Origin: Planctomycetota bacterium | GTDB taxonomy: Bacteria > Planctomycetota > UBA1135 > GCA-002686595 | Assembly (NCBI GenBank): GCA_002686265.1 | Contig: NZBA01000063.1 | Coordinates: forward strand, 62,001 to 126,000 | Reading direction: 5' to 3' | DNA length: 64,000 nucleotides | In this document: positions 8,694 through 17,809 of the stretch, one piece after another | How the letters are laid out: the number at the start of each line of letters is the position of its first letter | Numbering within the stretch: the stretch's first letter is position 1 | Position numbers and translations under genes: made by a program | The notes under the pieces: model-generated | What the model was told of the DNA's origin: nothing | Database searches by the model: none | What the model saw: the letters and a program-made list of their open reading frames with translations, nothing else

Positions 8694-10438
8694 GCGAGGC
8701 GCTCCTCCGCCCAGCGCTTGAGCGCCTCGCGGTCGATCTTGGCGTTGTGGCGCACGTCGACCGGGAAGCCGGTGTGGAACAGGACCTCGCTGGCGACCGC
8801 GCTCGCGGCGCGCGTCCCGGCGAGGGCCAGGAGCTCGGTGCGCAAGGCGGAGCGCGCCGCGTCGCCGCGCACGGCGCGCGGGTCGGCCGGCTCGACCACG
8901 AACACGGCTCGCTCATCACCGTGCGCGCCGACCCCCACCAGGGCGGAGCGGCCGACGGCAACGTGGCCGTTCAGCACGACCTCGCCGGGCACCGGCAGCA
9001 CGAGCCCCGCGCGGGTTTCGATGCGGTGGGCCTTGCGCCCCAAGAACCACAAGCGCCCGTCGGCCGTGCGCCGGCCGACGTCGCCCATGCGGTGCCAGAA
9101 GCGTTTGCCGTCGCGGATCTTGGCCGCGGCGGTGGCGGCGGGATCGAAGGCGTATTCGCGCGTGACGACCGGACCGCTGACGCACATCTCCCCCGGCTCG
9201 CCGTCGGGGACCTCGCGCAGGTCGCCCCATTCGGCGATAGGCTCGTCGCAGAGCGGGATCAGGCGCACGTCGATGCCCGCGGCCGGCCTGCCGACGCAGG
9301 TGCCCAGGCCGTGCGCGAGGCCGAACTCGGCGCTCTCGAGGATCTCGTGCCCGCTGATCGTGGAGACCGGCAGGGACTCGGTGGCCCCGTAGGGTGTGTG
9401 GACGTCGGCGCCGGCGGGCAGGATGCGGTGGAAGGCCGCGATCAGCTCGGGTGGGATGGGGGCGCCGGCCACGAGCACGCGCCGCAGGCCGTCGAGGACG
9501 ATCCCGCGCTCGGCGCACCAGGGGACGACCCGCCGCCAGATGGCCGGCGAGCCGAAGCTGCTCGTGGCACCGGTTGCCTCGATGGCGGCCACGATGCGCT
9601 CCGGATCACAGCGGGCGGGGTGCGAGGGGTCCAGCTCGCAGAAGGCGCAGGTCATGCCCAGGGCCGGGCTGAACAGGGCGAAGAGCGGGAAGCAGGCGGC
9701 GTCGACTTCTCCGGGCTCGAACCCGTAGCAGGAGCGCAAGGCGCGCACCTGAGCCTGGAACATCCCGTGGGTGTACGCGACGCCCTTGGGCGGGCCGGTG
9801 CTGCCGGAGGTGAACAGGATCGCCGCGGGAGCGTCGGCCTCGAGACCGGCGAGCAGCGGCGAGCGGTCGCCGTCGGACGCCAGGCGGGCGAGCGTCGGGC
9901 CACCCCCGGGCGTGGGGACGCCGGCGGTGAAGACCAGCTCGACGGTACGGAAGGCGCGCGGGTACAGGCGCCGCAAGAGGTGAGCCGCCGGGACGCCGAT
10001 CAGCGCCCTTGGTGCCATGCGCTCTACGCAGCGCGCGACGTTGGCGCGCCCCATGCCGGGGTCGATCAGGACCGGGACGGCTCCGAGCTTGAAGAGGGCG
10101 AAGGCGCAGGCGACCAGGTCGGGCCCCGGGCGCACGAAGACGCACACCCTCTGCCCGCGCTCGAGGCCGCGTCGGGCGAGACCGCCGGCGAGGGCGTTCG
10201 AGCGCTCGTCGAGCTCGGCGAAGGTGATGGCGCTGACGCGTGCTGCGCGCGCTCGCCCGCGGGTGCGCTCGCGCGTGCGCCCGCGCGTGCGCACCGTGCG
10301 CACGGCGTCCGCGTCGGGGCGGGCGGCCGCGGCCTCCACGAGGGTCCCGGCGATGTTGGCGTTTCGCACCGGAGGCGCGAGCGTCCCTGCGGCGCCGCTC
10401 AGCTCGCCGTGGGAGAATCGAGGAATGCGCTCAACCAC
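8690..10438 (-). CDS. oleC: OleC: beta-lactone synthetase (AMP-forming ligase superfamily)
   Basis: 582-residue ANL-superfamily enzyme with P-loop-like FTSGSTGPPKGV at 209-220, the YGATES adenylate motif, and HRMGDVGRRTADGRLWFLGRKAHRI toward the C-terminal domain. OleC uses ATP to close beta-hydroxy acids to cis beta-lactones. The start at 10438 overlaps the end of oleB by 40 bp; a GTG at 10369 would remove the overlap. Residues 47-67 are an odd run of Arg/Thr/Ala (see the repeat entry), probably a surface insertion. Coupled to oleD by ATGA. An ordinary acyl-CoA synthetase is the main alternative, but the oleB-oleC-oleD order makes OleC far likelier. Confidence 0.85.
   Translation of the reverse strand: MVERIPRFSHGELSGAAGTLAPPVRNANIAGTLVEAAAARPDADAVRTVRTRGRTRERTRGRARAARVSAITFAELDERSNALAGGLARRGLERGQRVCVFVRPGPDLVACAFALFKLGAVPVLIDPGMGRANVARCVERMAPRALIGVPAAHLLRRLYPRAFRTVELVFTAGVPTPGGGPTLARLASDGDRSPLLAGLEADAPAAILFTSGSTGPPKGVAYTHGMFQAQVRALRSCYGFEPGEVDAACFPLFALFSPALGMTCAFCELDPSHPARCDPERIVAAIEATGATSSFGSPAIWRRVVPWCAERGIVLDGLRRVLVAGAPIPPELIAAFHRILPAGADVHTPYGATESLPVSTISGHEILESAEFGLAHGLGTCVGRPAAGIDVRLIPLCDEPIAEWGDLREVPDGEPGEMCVSGPVVTREYAFDPAATAAAKIRDGKRFWHRMGDVGRRTADGRLWFLGRKAHRIETRAGLVLPVPGEVVLNGHVAVGRSALVGVGAHGDERAVFVVEPADPRAVRGDAARSALRTELLALAGTRAASAVASEVLFHTGFPVDVRHNAKIDREALKRWAEERLA
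10238..10300 (-). repeat. Low-complexity GCGCG/TGCGC-rich segment encoding an Arg-rich insert in OleC
   Basis: About 63 bp of near-alternating G and C with imperfect copies of GCGCGTGCGC. It encodes residues 47-67 of OleC, about half of them arginine. It lies between the N-terminal strand and the first conserved block, so it probably forms a loop. Replication slippage is a likely origin. Confidence 0.6.
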
Positions 10439-11358
10439 GGGAGGACCTGTTCGTGTGCGTCTTCGAGGAGGAGGTGCCCGGCGTCAGCGACGGCGTGCAC
10501 CTCGGCGTCGGGCAGGCGCTCTTCCCAGGCGCGGCGGAAGGCGGGGGTGAAGCACCAGTCGCGCTCACCCCACACGATCTGAGCGGGCCGGTCGCGCAGG
10601 ACGGGTAGGGCCTCGTCGATGGCCGCCAGGGTGGCAAAAGAAGGATGGCGCGGTGTCATCGGGATGTCGGCCACGAACTTCCAGACCGCGATGCGGTGCT
10701 CCCAGCTGTCGTAGGGTGCCAGGTAGCCGTGGCGGACCGCGGGGGTCATGCGCTCGCGCCGTTCGATGGCCATGCGGCAGGCCGCGCGGCTGAAGGCCCC
10801 CAGGCCGCGGATCAACGCCTGGCCCACCAGAGGCGTGCGGCACAGGTCGATGCGCAGGGGGATGCGATCGAAGGGAAAGGCGGCGCTGTTTTGGATCGAG
10901 AGGCGCGCGATGCGGTCGCTCTGGCGCACGGCGGCGCCCAGGCCGATCGCCCCGCCCCAGTCGTGGACCAGGAGCGTGACGCGCTGGAGGTCGAGCTCGA
11001 CCAGGAGCCGCTCGAGGTGCTGTACGTGGCCTTCGAGCCGGTAGGCCCAGTCGGCGGGCTTGTCGGAGCGCCCGCAGCCGAGGTGGTCGAGGGCGATCAC
11101 CCGATGGCGCCCGCTGAGGGCCGCGATCACGCGCCGGAAGTAGAACGCCCAGGTCGGGTTGCCGTGGACGCAGACCAGCGGAGCGGCCTCACGCGGTCCC
11201 TCGTCCACGTAGTGCAGCCGCCCCGCCGGCGTCTCGAGCCAGCGCGGCTGGAAGGGGAACTCGGCTGCGACCTCCGCCGGCAGGGGCGCGGCCGCGCCCG
11301 CGGGGCGCTCGCCGCCGAGCGCACGGTGGGGGCGGCCCTGCGGGGGAGCGAGGGTCAT
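10399..11358 (-). CDS. oleB: OleB: beta-lactone decarboxylase (alpha/beta hydrolase, haloalkane-dehalogenase-like)
   Basis: 319 residues. Oxyanion segment HGNPTW at 65-70, nucleophile Asp133 in VHDWGGAIG, probable acid Asp267 in WGERDWCF, and base His295 in DAGHLLLED. This is the haloalkane-dehalogenase pattern with an Asp nucleophile. In the Ole pathway OleB opens the beta-lactone and releases CO2 to give the internal alkene. I start at the ATG at 11358, overlapping the FabI stop by 4 bp. It is followed by oleC with a 40 bp overlap; oleB and oleC are fused in some bacteria. A true dehalogenase is the alternative but does not suit the neighbourhood. Confidence 0.85.
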   Translation of the reverse strand: MTLAPPQGRPHRALGGERPAGAAAPLPAEVAAEFPFQPRWLETPAGRLHYVDEGPREAAPLVCVHGNPTWAFYFRRVIAALSGRHRVIALDHLGCGRSDKPADWAYRLEGHVQHLERLLVELDLQRVTLLVHDWGGAIGLGAAVRQSDRIARLSIQNSAAFPFDRIPLRIDLCRTPLVGQALIRGLGAFSRAACRMAIERRERMTPAVRHGYLAPYDSWEHRIAVWKFVADIPMTPRHPSFATLAAIDEALPVLRDRPAQIVWGERDWCFTPAFRRAWEERLPDAEVHAVADAGHLLLEDAHEQVLPWLSAFLDSPTAS

Positions 11359-12170
11359 CGCTCCTCGTCGCCGGGTGAGGCCGCGCGCCCCACGAGAGCG
11401 CGGTCGAAGTAGTTGACGCCCATCCCCGCGTCCACCACGACGCCGCCGGCGTTGATGCCGCTCGAGCGCGGGCTGAGCAGGAAGCAGGCGGTGTCGGCCA
11501 CCTCGCCAGTCTGGAGGCCGCGCTTGCGCAAGGTCGCCTGCTCGCCGAACAGGTAGCTGTCGACGTAGCCGGGAATGCCGGCCGAGGCGGAGGTCTTGAG
11601 CAGGCCGGCCTTGACGGCGTTGAAGCGCACCTCGCCGAAGCGGCTGAAGCTCTTGGCGAGGAACACGACCGTGGAGTCGAGGGCCGCCTTGACCGGCGCC
11701 ATGTAGCCGTAGTTCTCCGCCGCCATGTGGGTGTCCGAGATCGAGATCGTGACGACCGAAGCCCGTGGAGTGAACAGCTCCCGCAAGGCGTTGGAGAGGG
11801 CGATCAGCGAGTAGCACGAGATGTCGACCGCCTGCAGGAAGGCGGCCCGGGGCGTCTCGTGGAAGCTCTCCCAGGAACCCTCGTAGTCGGCGAAGGCGAT
11901 CGAGTGCAGGAGACCGTCGAGGCGCGGGTGGCGCAGGGCGAGCTCCTCGCGCAGGGCCTCGATCTGCTCGGGGAACTCGACGTCGCAGACCAGGACTTCG
12001 CGGCCCGGCAGCAGGCGCTCGCACTGCTCCCGGCGTTCGGGGCTGCGCACGACGTAGACGACGTCGGCGCCGGCCTCCTCGAGGCGCGCGCCCACGTGGA
12101 AGGCGACGCTCTTCTTGTTGGCGACGCCGAGCACGAGGAGCTTGCGTCCATTCAGGCCGAGCCAGTCCAT
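11355..12170 (-). CDS. fabI: FabI-type enoyl-ACP reductase (SDR)
   Basis: 271 residues. Catalytic Tyr-x6-Lys (Y154, K161 in [12 protein letters not shown]) is the FabI spacing rather than the Y-x3-K of Fab[13 protein letters not shown] matches the FabI HSIxFA block, and the cofactor-site [17 protein letters not shown] fits the family. It reduces trans-2-enoyl-ACP with NAD(P)H to complete each elongation cycle. It abuts FabZ (no gap) and overlaps oleB by ATGA, so it is locked into this operon and probably serves the locus rather than bulk lipid synthesis. The C-terminal 20 residues are divergent. Confidence 0.88.
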   Translation of the reverse strand: MDWLGLNGRKLLVLGVANKKSVAFHVGARLEEAGADVVYVVRSPERREQCERLLPGREVLVCDVEFPEQIEALREELALRHPRLDGLLHSIAFADYEGSWESFHETPRAAFLQAVDISCYSLIALSNALRELFTPRASVVTISISDTHMAAENYGYMAPVKAALDSTVVFLAKSFSRFGEVRFNAVKAGLLKTSASAGIPGYVDSYLFGEQATLRKRGLQTGEVADTACFLLSPRSSGINAGGVVVDAGMGVNYFDRALVGRAASPGDEER

Positions 12171-12632
12171 TCAGGTCTCCTCCCGCGCGAGGAGGACGGT
12201 GAACTCCAGCCGCGCGACGTTCTCGCCGGCGGCGGAGAGCAGGCGCGCGCGCACGAGGCGCGCCTCGCCGACGCGCTCGAGGAGCTGCGCCTCGGCCCGT
12301 ACCGTCTCGCCGGGGCGTACCATGCGCCGGAAGCGCGCGTTCTGGATGCGCGTCAGCACCGGCACCGAGCCCGCGGGTCGCGCGTCGGCCTCCGCGGCGC
12401 TCACCAGGACCGCGGCGCTCTGCACGGCGAACTCGGTCAGCAGGACGCCTGGCGTGATCGGGTTCGCGGGGTAGTGACCCTCGAAGAACGCTGCGTCCTC
12501 GGGGACGCGCCACTCGGTGACGATCGCCTCGTCGTCCAGCTCGAGGACGCGCTCGACGAACAGGAACGGCGGGCGGTGGGGGATGAGGGCCTCGATCTCC
12601 TTCCGCTCGAGCACCTGGGTTCTAGAGGCCAC
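12171..12632 (-). CDS. fabZ: FabZ-like 3-hydroxyacyl-ACP dehydratase (hotdog fold)
   Basis: 153 residues from a GTG at 12632. Hotdog dehydratase motifs: IPHRPPFLFVERV at 17-29, catalytic His53 in GHYPANPITPG and Glu67 in LLTEFAVQ. The 14-residue His-Glu spacing equals that of Pseudomonas FabZ (49/63). It dehydrates 3-hydroxyacyl-ACP to the trans-2-enoyl form for FabI. Overlaps FabG by 11 bp and abuts FabI. FabA-type isomerase activity is not indicated, since the key residue is Glu rather than Asp. Confidence 0.88.
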   Translation of the reverse strand: MASRTQVLERKEIEALIPHRPPFLFVERVLELDDEAIVTEWRVPEDAAFFEGHYPANPITPGVLLTEFAVQSAAVLVSAAEADARPAGSVPVLTRIQNARFRRMVRPGETVRAEAQLLERVGEARLVRARLLSAAGENVARLEFTVLLAREET

Positions 12633-13362
12633 CGTTCACCTCCAGGACCGCGCCGTTGATGTAGCTCGCCTCGCGCGCGGCGACGCAGCGCACCGCGAAG
12701 GCGACCTCCTCGGGGGTGCCGAAGCGGCGGGCGGGGACGAGTTTGCGGTACTCGGCAAGCTGTGCCTCGCTGAGGTCCTCGAGCAGCTCGGTCTGCACGA
12801 ACCCGGGGGAGACGCAGTTGGCCGTGATGCCGCGCTTGGCGACCTCCTTGGCCAGGGAGCGCATCAGGCCGACCTGGCCGGCCTTGGAGGCGCCGTAGTT
12901 CGCCTGGCCCTCGAACCCCAGTCGGCCGGAGGGGGAGGTGATGAACACGATGCGCCCGTAGCGCTGCGGCAGCATGTGGCGCACGGCGAATTTGCTCATG
13001 GCGTAGCCGCCGGTGAGGTTGGTCTCGATCACCCGCGACCAGTCCTCGGGCGCCATCAGCGCCAGGAGCGCGTCGCGGCGGATGCCCGAGTTGTTGACGA
13101 GCACGGCGACCCCATCGGGAACCGCGCTCTCGAGGTCGTTCCAGAAGCCCTCGACGGCGTCGTGATCGGCGACGTCGAAGCGCGCGAGGCGCAGGCGCCC
13201 GGGCCACTCGGCGCAGCGGTCGGCGAGGGCGTTCGCCGCCGCCTCGTCCGAGCGGTAGGTGGCGTAGACCGTCGCGCCCGCCTCGAGGAACCCCAGGGTG
13301 ACCGCCCGGCCGAGGCCGCGCGTGCCGCCGGTGACGACGACCGTTTGGTCCTGGAAGCTCAC
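12622..13362 (-). CDS. fabG: FabG-like 3-oxoacyl-ACP reductase (SDR)
   Basis: 246 residues from the GTG at 13362, which overlaps the preceding flavoprotein stop by 4 bp (GTGA). Classic SDR: TGGTRGLG at 11-18, NNSG at 90-93, Ser143, Tyr156 and Lys160 (NYGASKAG), and the end motif INGAVLEVNGGL. It reduces 3-oxoacyl-ACP with NADPH. Sandwiched between the CrtI-like genes and FabZ in a coupled operon, so it probably supplies the ketoreduction step of this dedicated synthase. The stop codon is TAG. Confidence 0.88.
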   Translation of the reverse strand: MSFQDQTVVVTGGTRGLGRAVTLGFLEAGATVYATYRSDEAAANALADRCAEWPGRLRLARFDVADHDAVEGFWNDLESAVPDGVAVLVNNSGIRRDALLALMAPEDWSRVIETNLTGGYAMSKFAVRHMLPQRYGRIVFITSPSGRLGFEGQANYGASKAGQVGLMRSLAKEVAKRGITANCVSPGFVQTELLEDLSEAQLAEYRKLVPARRFGTPEEVAFAVRCVAAREASYINGAVLEVNGGL

Positions 13363-14837
13363 GCCATGGCCTCCGCCGGCTCGCGCAGCAGGGCGTCGAT
13401 TTTGTTGGACGCGATGGCGCCGTAGTTCGCGGCGCCGAGCCAGCCGGACATGATGATGCCGACGCTCCCGGCGTGGAACAGGCCCTCGATCTCCTCGCCG
13501 AGCCCCATGCTGTAGGCGAGTCCCTCGAACTTCGTCCCGAACGACGCTCCGGTGGGGTGCTGGGTGTAGAAACCGAAGGTGCGCGGCGTGGCGGCCTCGG
13601 CGTGGTCGATCTTCGCACCGACGCCGGGGACGAAGCGTTCGAGGTGCTCGATCGTCTCGGCGACCATGCGCTCCTTCTCGGCGGCGTAGAGCGCAGGCGG
13701 GAGGTCCGCCCAGTCGGCGTGGTGGGCGTTGGTCGAGCTGACGATGGTGTAGCGGTCCGAGCCGGGGCGCGTCTTGGGGTAGTAGAACGAGAAGGTCCGG
13801 CTCTCGCCGTGAAGGTCGCACAGGGCGGCGGAGTCGAAGCTCTCGCGGGAGGAAGTAAACAGGAGGTCGGTCACGAAGGGGATCGACTCGCCGCGCCGCA
13901 ATCCGAGGTAGACCTGGCAGCTCGAGTTGCTGAGCCGGACGGCTTCGACGCCAGAGCGGAAGGCCTCGCTGAAGTGCTCGGGGCCCACGAGGTGCTCGAC
14001 GGTGGCCTTGATGCTCGCGTTGGAGAGCACCGCCCTTGCCTCGATCGTGCGTCCGGCGGCTTCGACGCCGCGCACGCGCCCGCCCTCCACGAGGATGCGC
14101 TCGACCTCGACGCTGTGGAACAGGTCCACGCCGTTGCGGGCCAGCTCGGCCTTCATCTCGCGGATCAGGCGGTCGGTGCCGCCCGAGAAGGTGAACACGC
14201 CCTTGCTCATGAAGTTCGAGAACACGATCCCGTAGGAGATGGCCGGGTCGGCGAGGCTGGAGCCGTTGGCGTAGGAGATCGGCTCCATCAAGAGCCGGTG
14301 GACGTCGTTGCGCCCCGGGAAGAAGTGCTCGAAGAGCTCCCCGACAGTCTCCCCCGAGTCGTCGTAGAAGTTCATCGCGCGCAGGTGCTCGAAGAACTCG
14401 TCCCCCCGCGCGCGATCCAGGCCGAAGGTCTCGACGAGGTGGCGGGTGAAGTCCTCGCGCGTGAAGTCGGTCTCGAAGGAGAACTGAGGGTTGTCGAAGC
14501 GGATGCTCTCCAACTGGACGATCGAGTCGGCGATGGTGCGGTTCCAGTACTTGCGGCAGGTCTTCTTCATCCCGACCGGGAACCCGTGCAGGGAGACGTC
14601 GAAGACGTGCCCGCCGCGGCGCTTGAACCAGGTCGCGAGGCCGCCGAGGTTGTAGTGCTGCTCGAGCAGGGCGACGGAGAAGCCGGCGCGACCGAGGATG
14701 TTCGCGGCGGTCAAGCCCGCCAATCCGCTGCCGACGACTACGAGGTCGTGGCGCTCGCGGGCTCCGGCCAGGACGTCTGCTCGCGGCGGCCCCTTGCCGT
14801 GGGTGCTGCCGTGACGCGCGCTCTTCTCGGATCTCAT
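13359..14837 (-). CDS. CrtI/phytoene-desaturase-family FAD oxidoreductase 1
   Basis: 492 residues. The N-terminal FAD Rossmann motif VVVGSGLAGLTAANILGRAG (GSGLAG at 36-41) is followed by the family block LEQHYNLGGLATWFKRRGG. The C-terminal FAD closure reads LFHAGSVGIIMSGWLGAANYG. These are hallmarks of the carotenoid desaturase / CRTISO / retinol-saturase superfamily. No carotenoid genes are nearby; it sits 2 bp from a second homologue and overlaps FabG by 4 bp, with ACP and KS upstream. I infer it acts on an acyl chain (desaturation, isomerisation or saturation). CrtI-like proteins were also proposed for anammox ladderane synthesis. Reaction unknown. Confidence 0.8.
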   Translation of the reverse strand: MRSEKSARHGSTHGKGPPRADVLAGARERHDLVVVGSGLAGLTAANILGRAGFSVALLEQHYNLGGLATWFKRRGGHVFDVSLHGFPVGMKKTCRKYWNRTIADSIVQLESIRFDNPQFSFETDFTREDFTRHLVETFGLDRARGDEFFEHLRAMNFYDDSGETVGELFEHFFPGRNDVHRLLMEPISYANGSSLADPAISYGIVFSNFMSKGVFTFSGGTDRLIREMKAELARNGVDLFHSVEVERILVEGGRVRGVEAAGRTIEARAVLSNASIKATVEHLVGPEHFSEAFRSGVEAVRLSNSSCQVYLGLRRGESIPFVTDLLFTSSRESFDSAALCDLHGESRTFSFYYPKTRPGSDRYTIVSSTNAHHADWADLPPALYAAEKERMVAETIEHLERFVPGVGAKIDHAEAATPRTFGFYTQHPTGASFGTKFEGLAYSMGLGEEIEGLFHAGSVGIIMSGWLGAANYGAIASNKIDALLREPAEAMA

Positions 14838-14839
14838 GG

Positions 14840-16243
14840 TCAGGCGGGGGTCAGGGCGTGGCGGTTGGCGATGGTGATCCCGCTCAAGAGCGCGCCGACG
14901 ATTCCGAGCAGGCCCTGATCGGTGCCGATCAGGCGCAGGCCCCCGAAGGGCGTGCGCCCGTCGAGGCGCTTGCGCGGGCTCCCGTAGACCGCGCCGCCCT
15001 CGCGGCCGGTGAAGCGCCGCACGGTGGTGGGTGTGAACGTGTCGCGGAAGACCTCGTGCGGGCGCGGGTCGATGGTGAAGGCGCCCGCCACGTCGAGGGC
15101 CCGCTCGGTGCACGCGTGCTTGGCGGCGGCGTAGGCCTGGGGATCGAGGGCGGCCCAGCGATCGAAGTTCGCCAGGGTCGTCAGGCGCAGCAGGCCCTCG
15201 CCCGTCTCGTCCTCGCCGACGTAGTTGTCCGGGCTGCAGACGACACCGCTGGTGGGGTCGATCAGCTCCTCGGGGCGACGCCAGGTGAAGCGCTCTTCGG
15301 CGTTGAAGAAGGTCACCGCGGCTTCGTGGCCGAGGGCGGCGGGCTTGCGGTCGAGGACGTGGAGGGACTCGGTGAAGGCCAACCGGCCGCGGTCGCCGTC
15401 GTCGACGTGGTCGGCCACCGCCCGCGGCCCGCACAGGGCCATGGTCTCGGGGTGGCCGGCCGAGGAGAGCACCAATCTGGCCGGCAGCGTCGAGCCGTCG
15501 TCCAGGATGACGCCGCGGACCAGAGCGTCCTCGAGGATCAAGCGCTCGACTCCGCATGAGAGGCGCAGCTCCCCACCCTCGGCACGGAAGCGCTCCTTCA
15601 GCAGGTCGAGCAGGGGCCTGATGCCGCCCGCCGGCCGCGCGAAGCCCTCGAGGAACAGGCTCTGGAAGAGGATGTTGAACTGGTACCAGTCGACGTCGTC
15701 CTCGCGCGCGCTCCCGTAGAAGCAGATCGGGAGCATCAGCATGTCGACCAGGAGCGGGTCGTCGAGGTACTCGGCGAGGATCGAGCGCGCTCCCTCGAAG
15801 GCACGTGGCGAGGCGGCGTCGGAGGAGAGCGACAGATCGCCCGCCAGGCGCGCGAAGCCGTCGCGCTGGTCGGGAAAGCGCTCGGCGACTTCCTCCTGGA
15901 GAAGGCCGAAGTCGTTGCTGAACCGCAGGCAGGTCCCTGGGAAGAGGATGCGCGACTCGCGCTGCGCCCTGAGCGCGAGGTCGGCGTGCCGTACGCGCAG
16001 GGCCTTGAGGACGCGCGTGAGGGGCGCGCCCGGCGTGCCCGGGGGGACGAAGTTGGTCAGGGCGTGCAGGCCGACGTCGAATCGCCGGCCGCCGCGCTTG
16101 TAGAAGGAGTTGAGGCCGCCCCAGAGCGCGTGGCGCTCGAGGATCACGACCCGCTGGCCGAACATGGCCAGGCGGATGCCGGCGGCCAAGCCGCTCATCC
16201 CCGCGCCGATGATGACGGCGTCGTGCGGTCTTGCGGCGCTCAT
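14840..16243 (-). CDS. CrtI/phytoene-desaturase-family FAD oxidoreductase 2
   Basis: 467 residues. N-terminal FAD motif VIIGAGMSGLAAGIRLAMFG (GAGMSG at 13-18) and LERHALWGGLNSFYKRGGRRFDVGLH; C-terminal block RLIGTDQGLLGIVGALLSGI. Same superfamily as its downstream neighbour but clearly divergent, so the pair is probably not a recent duplicate. Two CrtI-like enzymes in series may act at different chain positions or in opposite directions (desaturate/isomerise). 31 bp behind the ACP gene and 2 bp ahead of flavoprotein 1. Likely peripheral-membrane or soluble; no signal peptide. Confidence 0.8.
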   Translation of the reverse strand: MSAARPHDAVIIGAGMSGLAAGIRLAMFGQRVVILERHALWGGLNSFYKRGGRRFDVGLHALTNFVPPGTPGAPLTRVLKALRVRHADLALRAQRESRILFPGTCLRFSNDFGLLQEEVAERFPDQRDGFARLAGDLSLSSDAASPRAFEGARSILAEYLDDPLLVDMLMLPICFYGSAREDDVDWYQFNILFQSLFLEGFARPAGGIRPLLDLLKERFRAEGGELRLSCGVERLILEDALVRGVILDDGSTLPARLVLSSAGHPETMALCGPRAVADHVDDGDRGRLAFTESLHVLDRKPAALGHEAAVTFFNAEERFTWRRPEELIDPTSGVVCSPDNYVGEDETGEGLLRLTTLANFDRWAALDPQAYAAAKHACTERALDVAGAFTIDPRPHEVFRDTFTPTTVRRFTGREGGAVYGSPRKRLDGRTPFGGLRLIGTDQGLLGIVGALLSGITIANRHALTPA

Positions 16244-16274
16244 GGCGGCCGGCGATAGGAGCGGGCGTCGCGGC

Positions 16275-16544
16275 TCAGACCGCGACCCAGAGCTCCTTGT
16301 CCTCGAGCTTGGGCAGCAGGTACTCGGCGCACGAGGCGAGGCTGGCGAGGCGCGGGTACTCGTCCTCGGGGATCTGGACGCCGTAGCGCTTGCGCAGCTC
16401 CATGACGATGTCGAGGAAGTCCATCGAGTCGAGGTCGAGCTGGTCCCGAAGGGCCACCTGGGGATCGACTCCGCCGAGCTCCTCGTCGGGGTTGATCGAG
16501 TGGATGATGTCCTTGATGGTCGTGATGATGTCGTCGGGAGTCAT
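16275..16544 (-). CDS. Acyl carrier protein, locus-specific
   Basis: 89 residues from the ATG at 16544. The phosphopantetheine site is DLDSMDFLDIV with Ser40. DSM at this place and the adjoining ELRKRYGVQIPEDEYPRLASL give it the look of a specialised ACP rather than housekeeping AcpP, which usually has DSLD. It would carry the growing chain among KS, FabG, FabZ, FabI and the flavoproteins. 26 bp behind the KS gene, 31 bp ahead of CrtI-like protein 2. A phosphopantetheinyl transferase must come from elsewhere. Confidence 0.88.
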   Translation of the reverse strand: MTPDDIITTIKDIIHSINPDEELGGVDPQVALRDQLDLDSMDFLDIVMELRKRYGVQIPEDEYPRLASLASCAEYLLPKLEDKELWVAV

Positions 16545-16570
16545 GGCTCGCGGTCCGTTTTCAGCGGGTT

Positions 16571-17809
16571 TCAGATGCGGCGGAGGACGACAGCTGAGTT
16601 GATGCCCAGCATGCCGAACGAGAGGTTCAGGATCGTGTCGACGCGTTCGGCCGTGCGCGGCCGATCGAGCACCAGACCGCGCATCTCGCACTCGGGGTCG
16701 AGGCGCTCGACGTTCAGGGTCGGGTGGACCACACGGTCGGTGAAGGACGGCAAGTTGCCCGCCAGCTCAAGGGCGCCGGCGGCGCCCATGGCGTGGCCGA
16801 TGTAGCTCTTGGTGTTGTTGACGTGCACGCCGGGCGCGTCGCTGAAGACCTCGCGCATGGCGCGGCACTCCTGGATGTCGCCTTGCTCGGTCGCCGTGGC
16901 GTGGGTGCTGACCAGGTCCACGTCGGCCGGCGACATGCCGGCGCTCTCCAAGGCGGCGCGCATGCACTCGTTCTGGCGCTCGGCGAGCGGCAGGACGAAG
17001 TCCGAGGCGTCGGAGTTGACGTGGTGACCGACCACCTCGGCCAGGATCGGCGCTCCCCGGGCGCGGGCGTCCTCGAGGCGCTCGAGGGCGTACAGGCAGC
17101 CGCCCTCGGCGACGACGATCCCGTTGCGGTCGAGGTCGAAGGGGCGTGAGGCCCGGGCGGGGTCGGCGTGGCTGGCCAGGGCTCCCTGGGCGCGGAAGCT
17201 GGCGAAGATGCCGAAGGTGTGGATGCTCTCGGAGACGCCCCCGCCGAGGGCGAGGTCGATTTCGCCGAGTTGCAGCATCTGCACGCCTTGGATCAGGCCC
17301 AGGTTGCCCGCGGCGCAGGCGCCGCCGAGGCAGTAGGCGGGGCCGGTCAGGCCCAGGTTCAGGGACACCTCCCCGGCCGGGCTGTTGGCGACCGTGCGCG
17401 GGTTGTGGTGGTGCGACCAGAAGGAGAGGTCGAAGTCGTGCTGGGCGACGGAGTGGATCTCGTTCTCGGTCTCCACGTTGCCGTGCTCGGTCGTGCCGAC
17501 GTAGACACCGACTCGGTTCGGGACGAGCCAGTCGGACTCCAGGCCGGCGCGGGCCAGAGCCTCGCTAGCGCAGTAGACGGCGATGGAGCCCGCGCGCGTG
17601 CCTCGCCGCACATCGCGGCGCTTCTGGTGGCGCAGGGCATCGAAGTGGCAGACTCCGGCGAGGGTCCGACCGACGTGGCGCACCTCGAACTCCTCGACGC
17701 CGGAGACCCCAGCGAGGAGGTTCGTGCGGAAGGTCTCGAGATCGTCGCCGTTCGGGCTCGTCAGGCCGACCCCGGTGATGACGACCCGCGGCAGGTCAGC
17801 CCTGCGCAT
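16571..17809 (-). CDS. Beta-ketoacyl-ACP synthase (FabF/KAS II-like)
   Basis: 412 residues from the ATG at 17809, overlapping the regulator by 14 bp. Thiolase fold with the complete condensing set: Cys165 in LGGACAAG, His303 in STHATATEQGD, Lys334 and His339 in NTKSYIGHAMGAAG. The nucleophile loop GACAAG differs from the usual TACATG/A. VANSPAGEVSLNLGLTGPAY is the standard upstream block. It extends acyl-ACP with malonyl-ACP by two carbons. No FabH or FabD is present, so priming and malonyl loading must use the housekeeping enzymes. Confidence 0.9.
   Translation of the reverse strand: MRRADLPRVVITGVGLTSPNGDDLETFRTNLLAGVSGVEEFEVRHVGRTLAGVCHFDALRHQKRRDVRRGTRAGSIAVYCASEALARAGLESDWLVPNRVGVYVGTTEHGNVETENEIHSVAQHDFDLSFWSHHHNPRTVANSPAGEVSLNLGLTGPAYCLGGACAAGNLGLIQGVQMLQLGEIDLALGGGVSESIHTFGIFASFRAQGALASHADPARASRPFDLDRNGIVVAEGGCLYALERLEDARARGAPILAEVVGHHVNSDASDFVLPLAERQNECMRAALESAGMSPADVDLVSTHATATEQGDIQECRAMREVFSDAPGVHVNNTKSYIGHAMGAAGALELAGNLPSFTDRVVHPTLNVERLDPECEMRGLVLDRPRTAERVDTILNLSFGMLGINSAVVLRRI

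Noticed and set aside
12171..17809. Aryl polyene or polyketide cluster
   Set aside because: FabI is present (full reduction), there is only one KS with no chain-length factor, and no aromatic starter or PKS modules.
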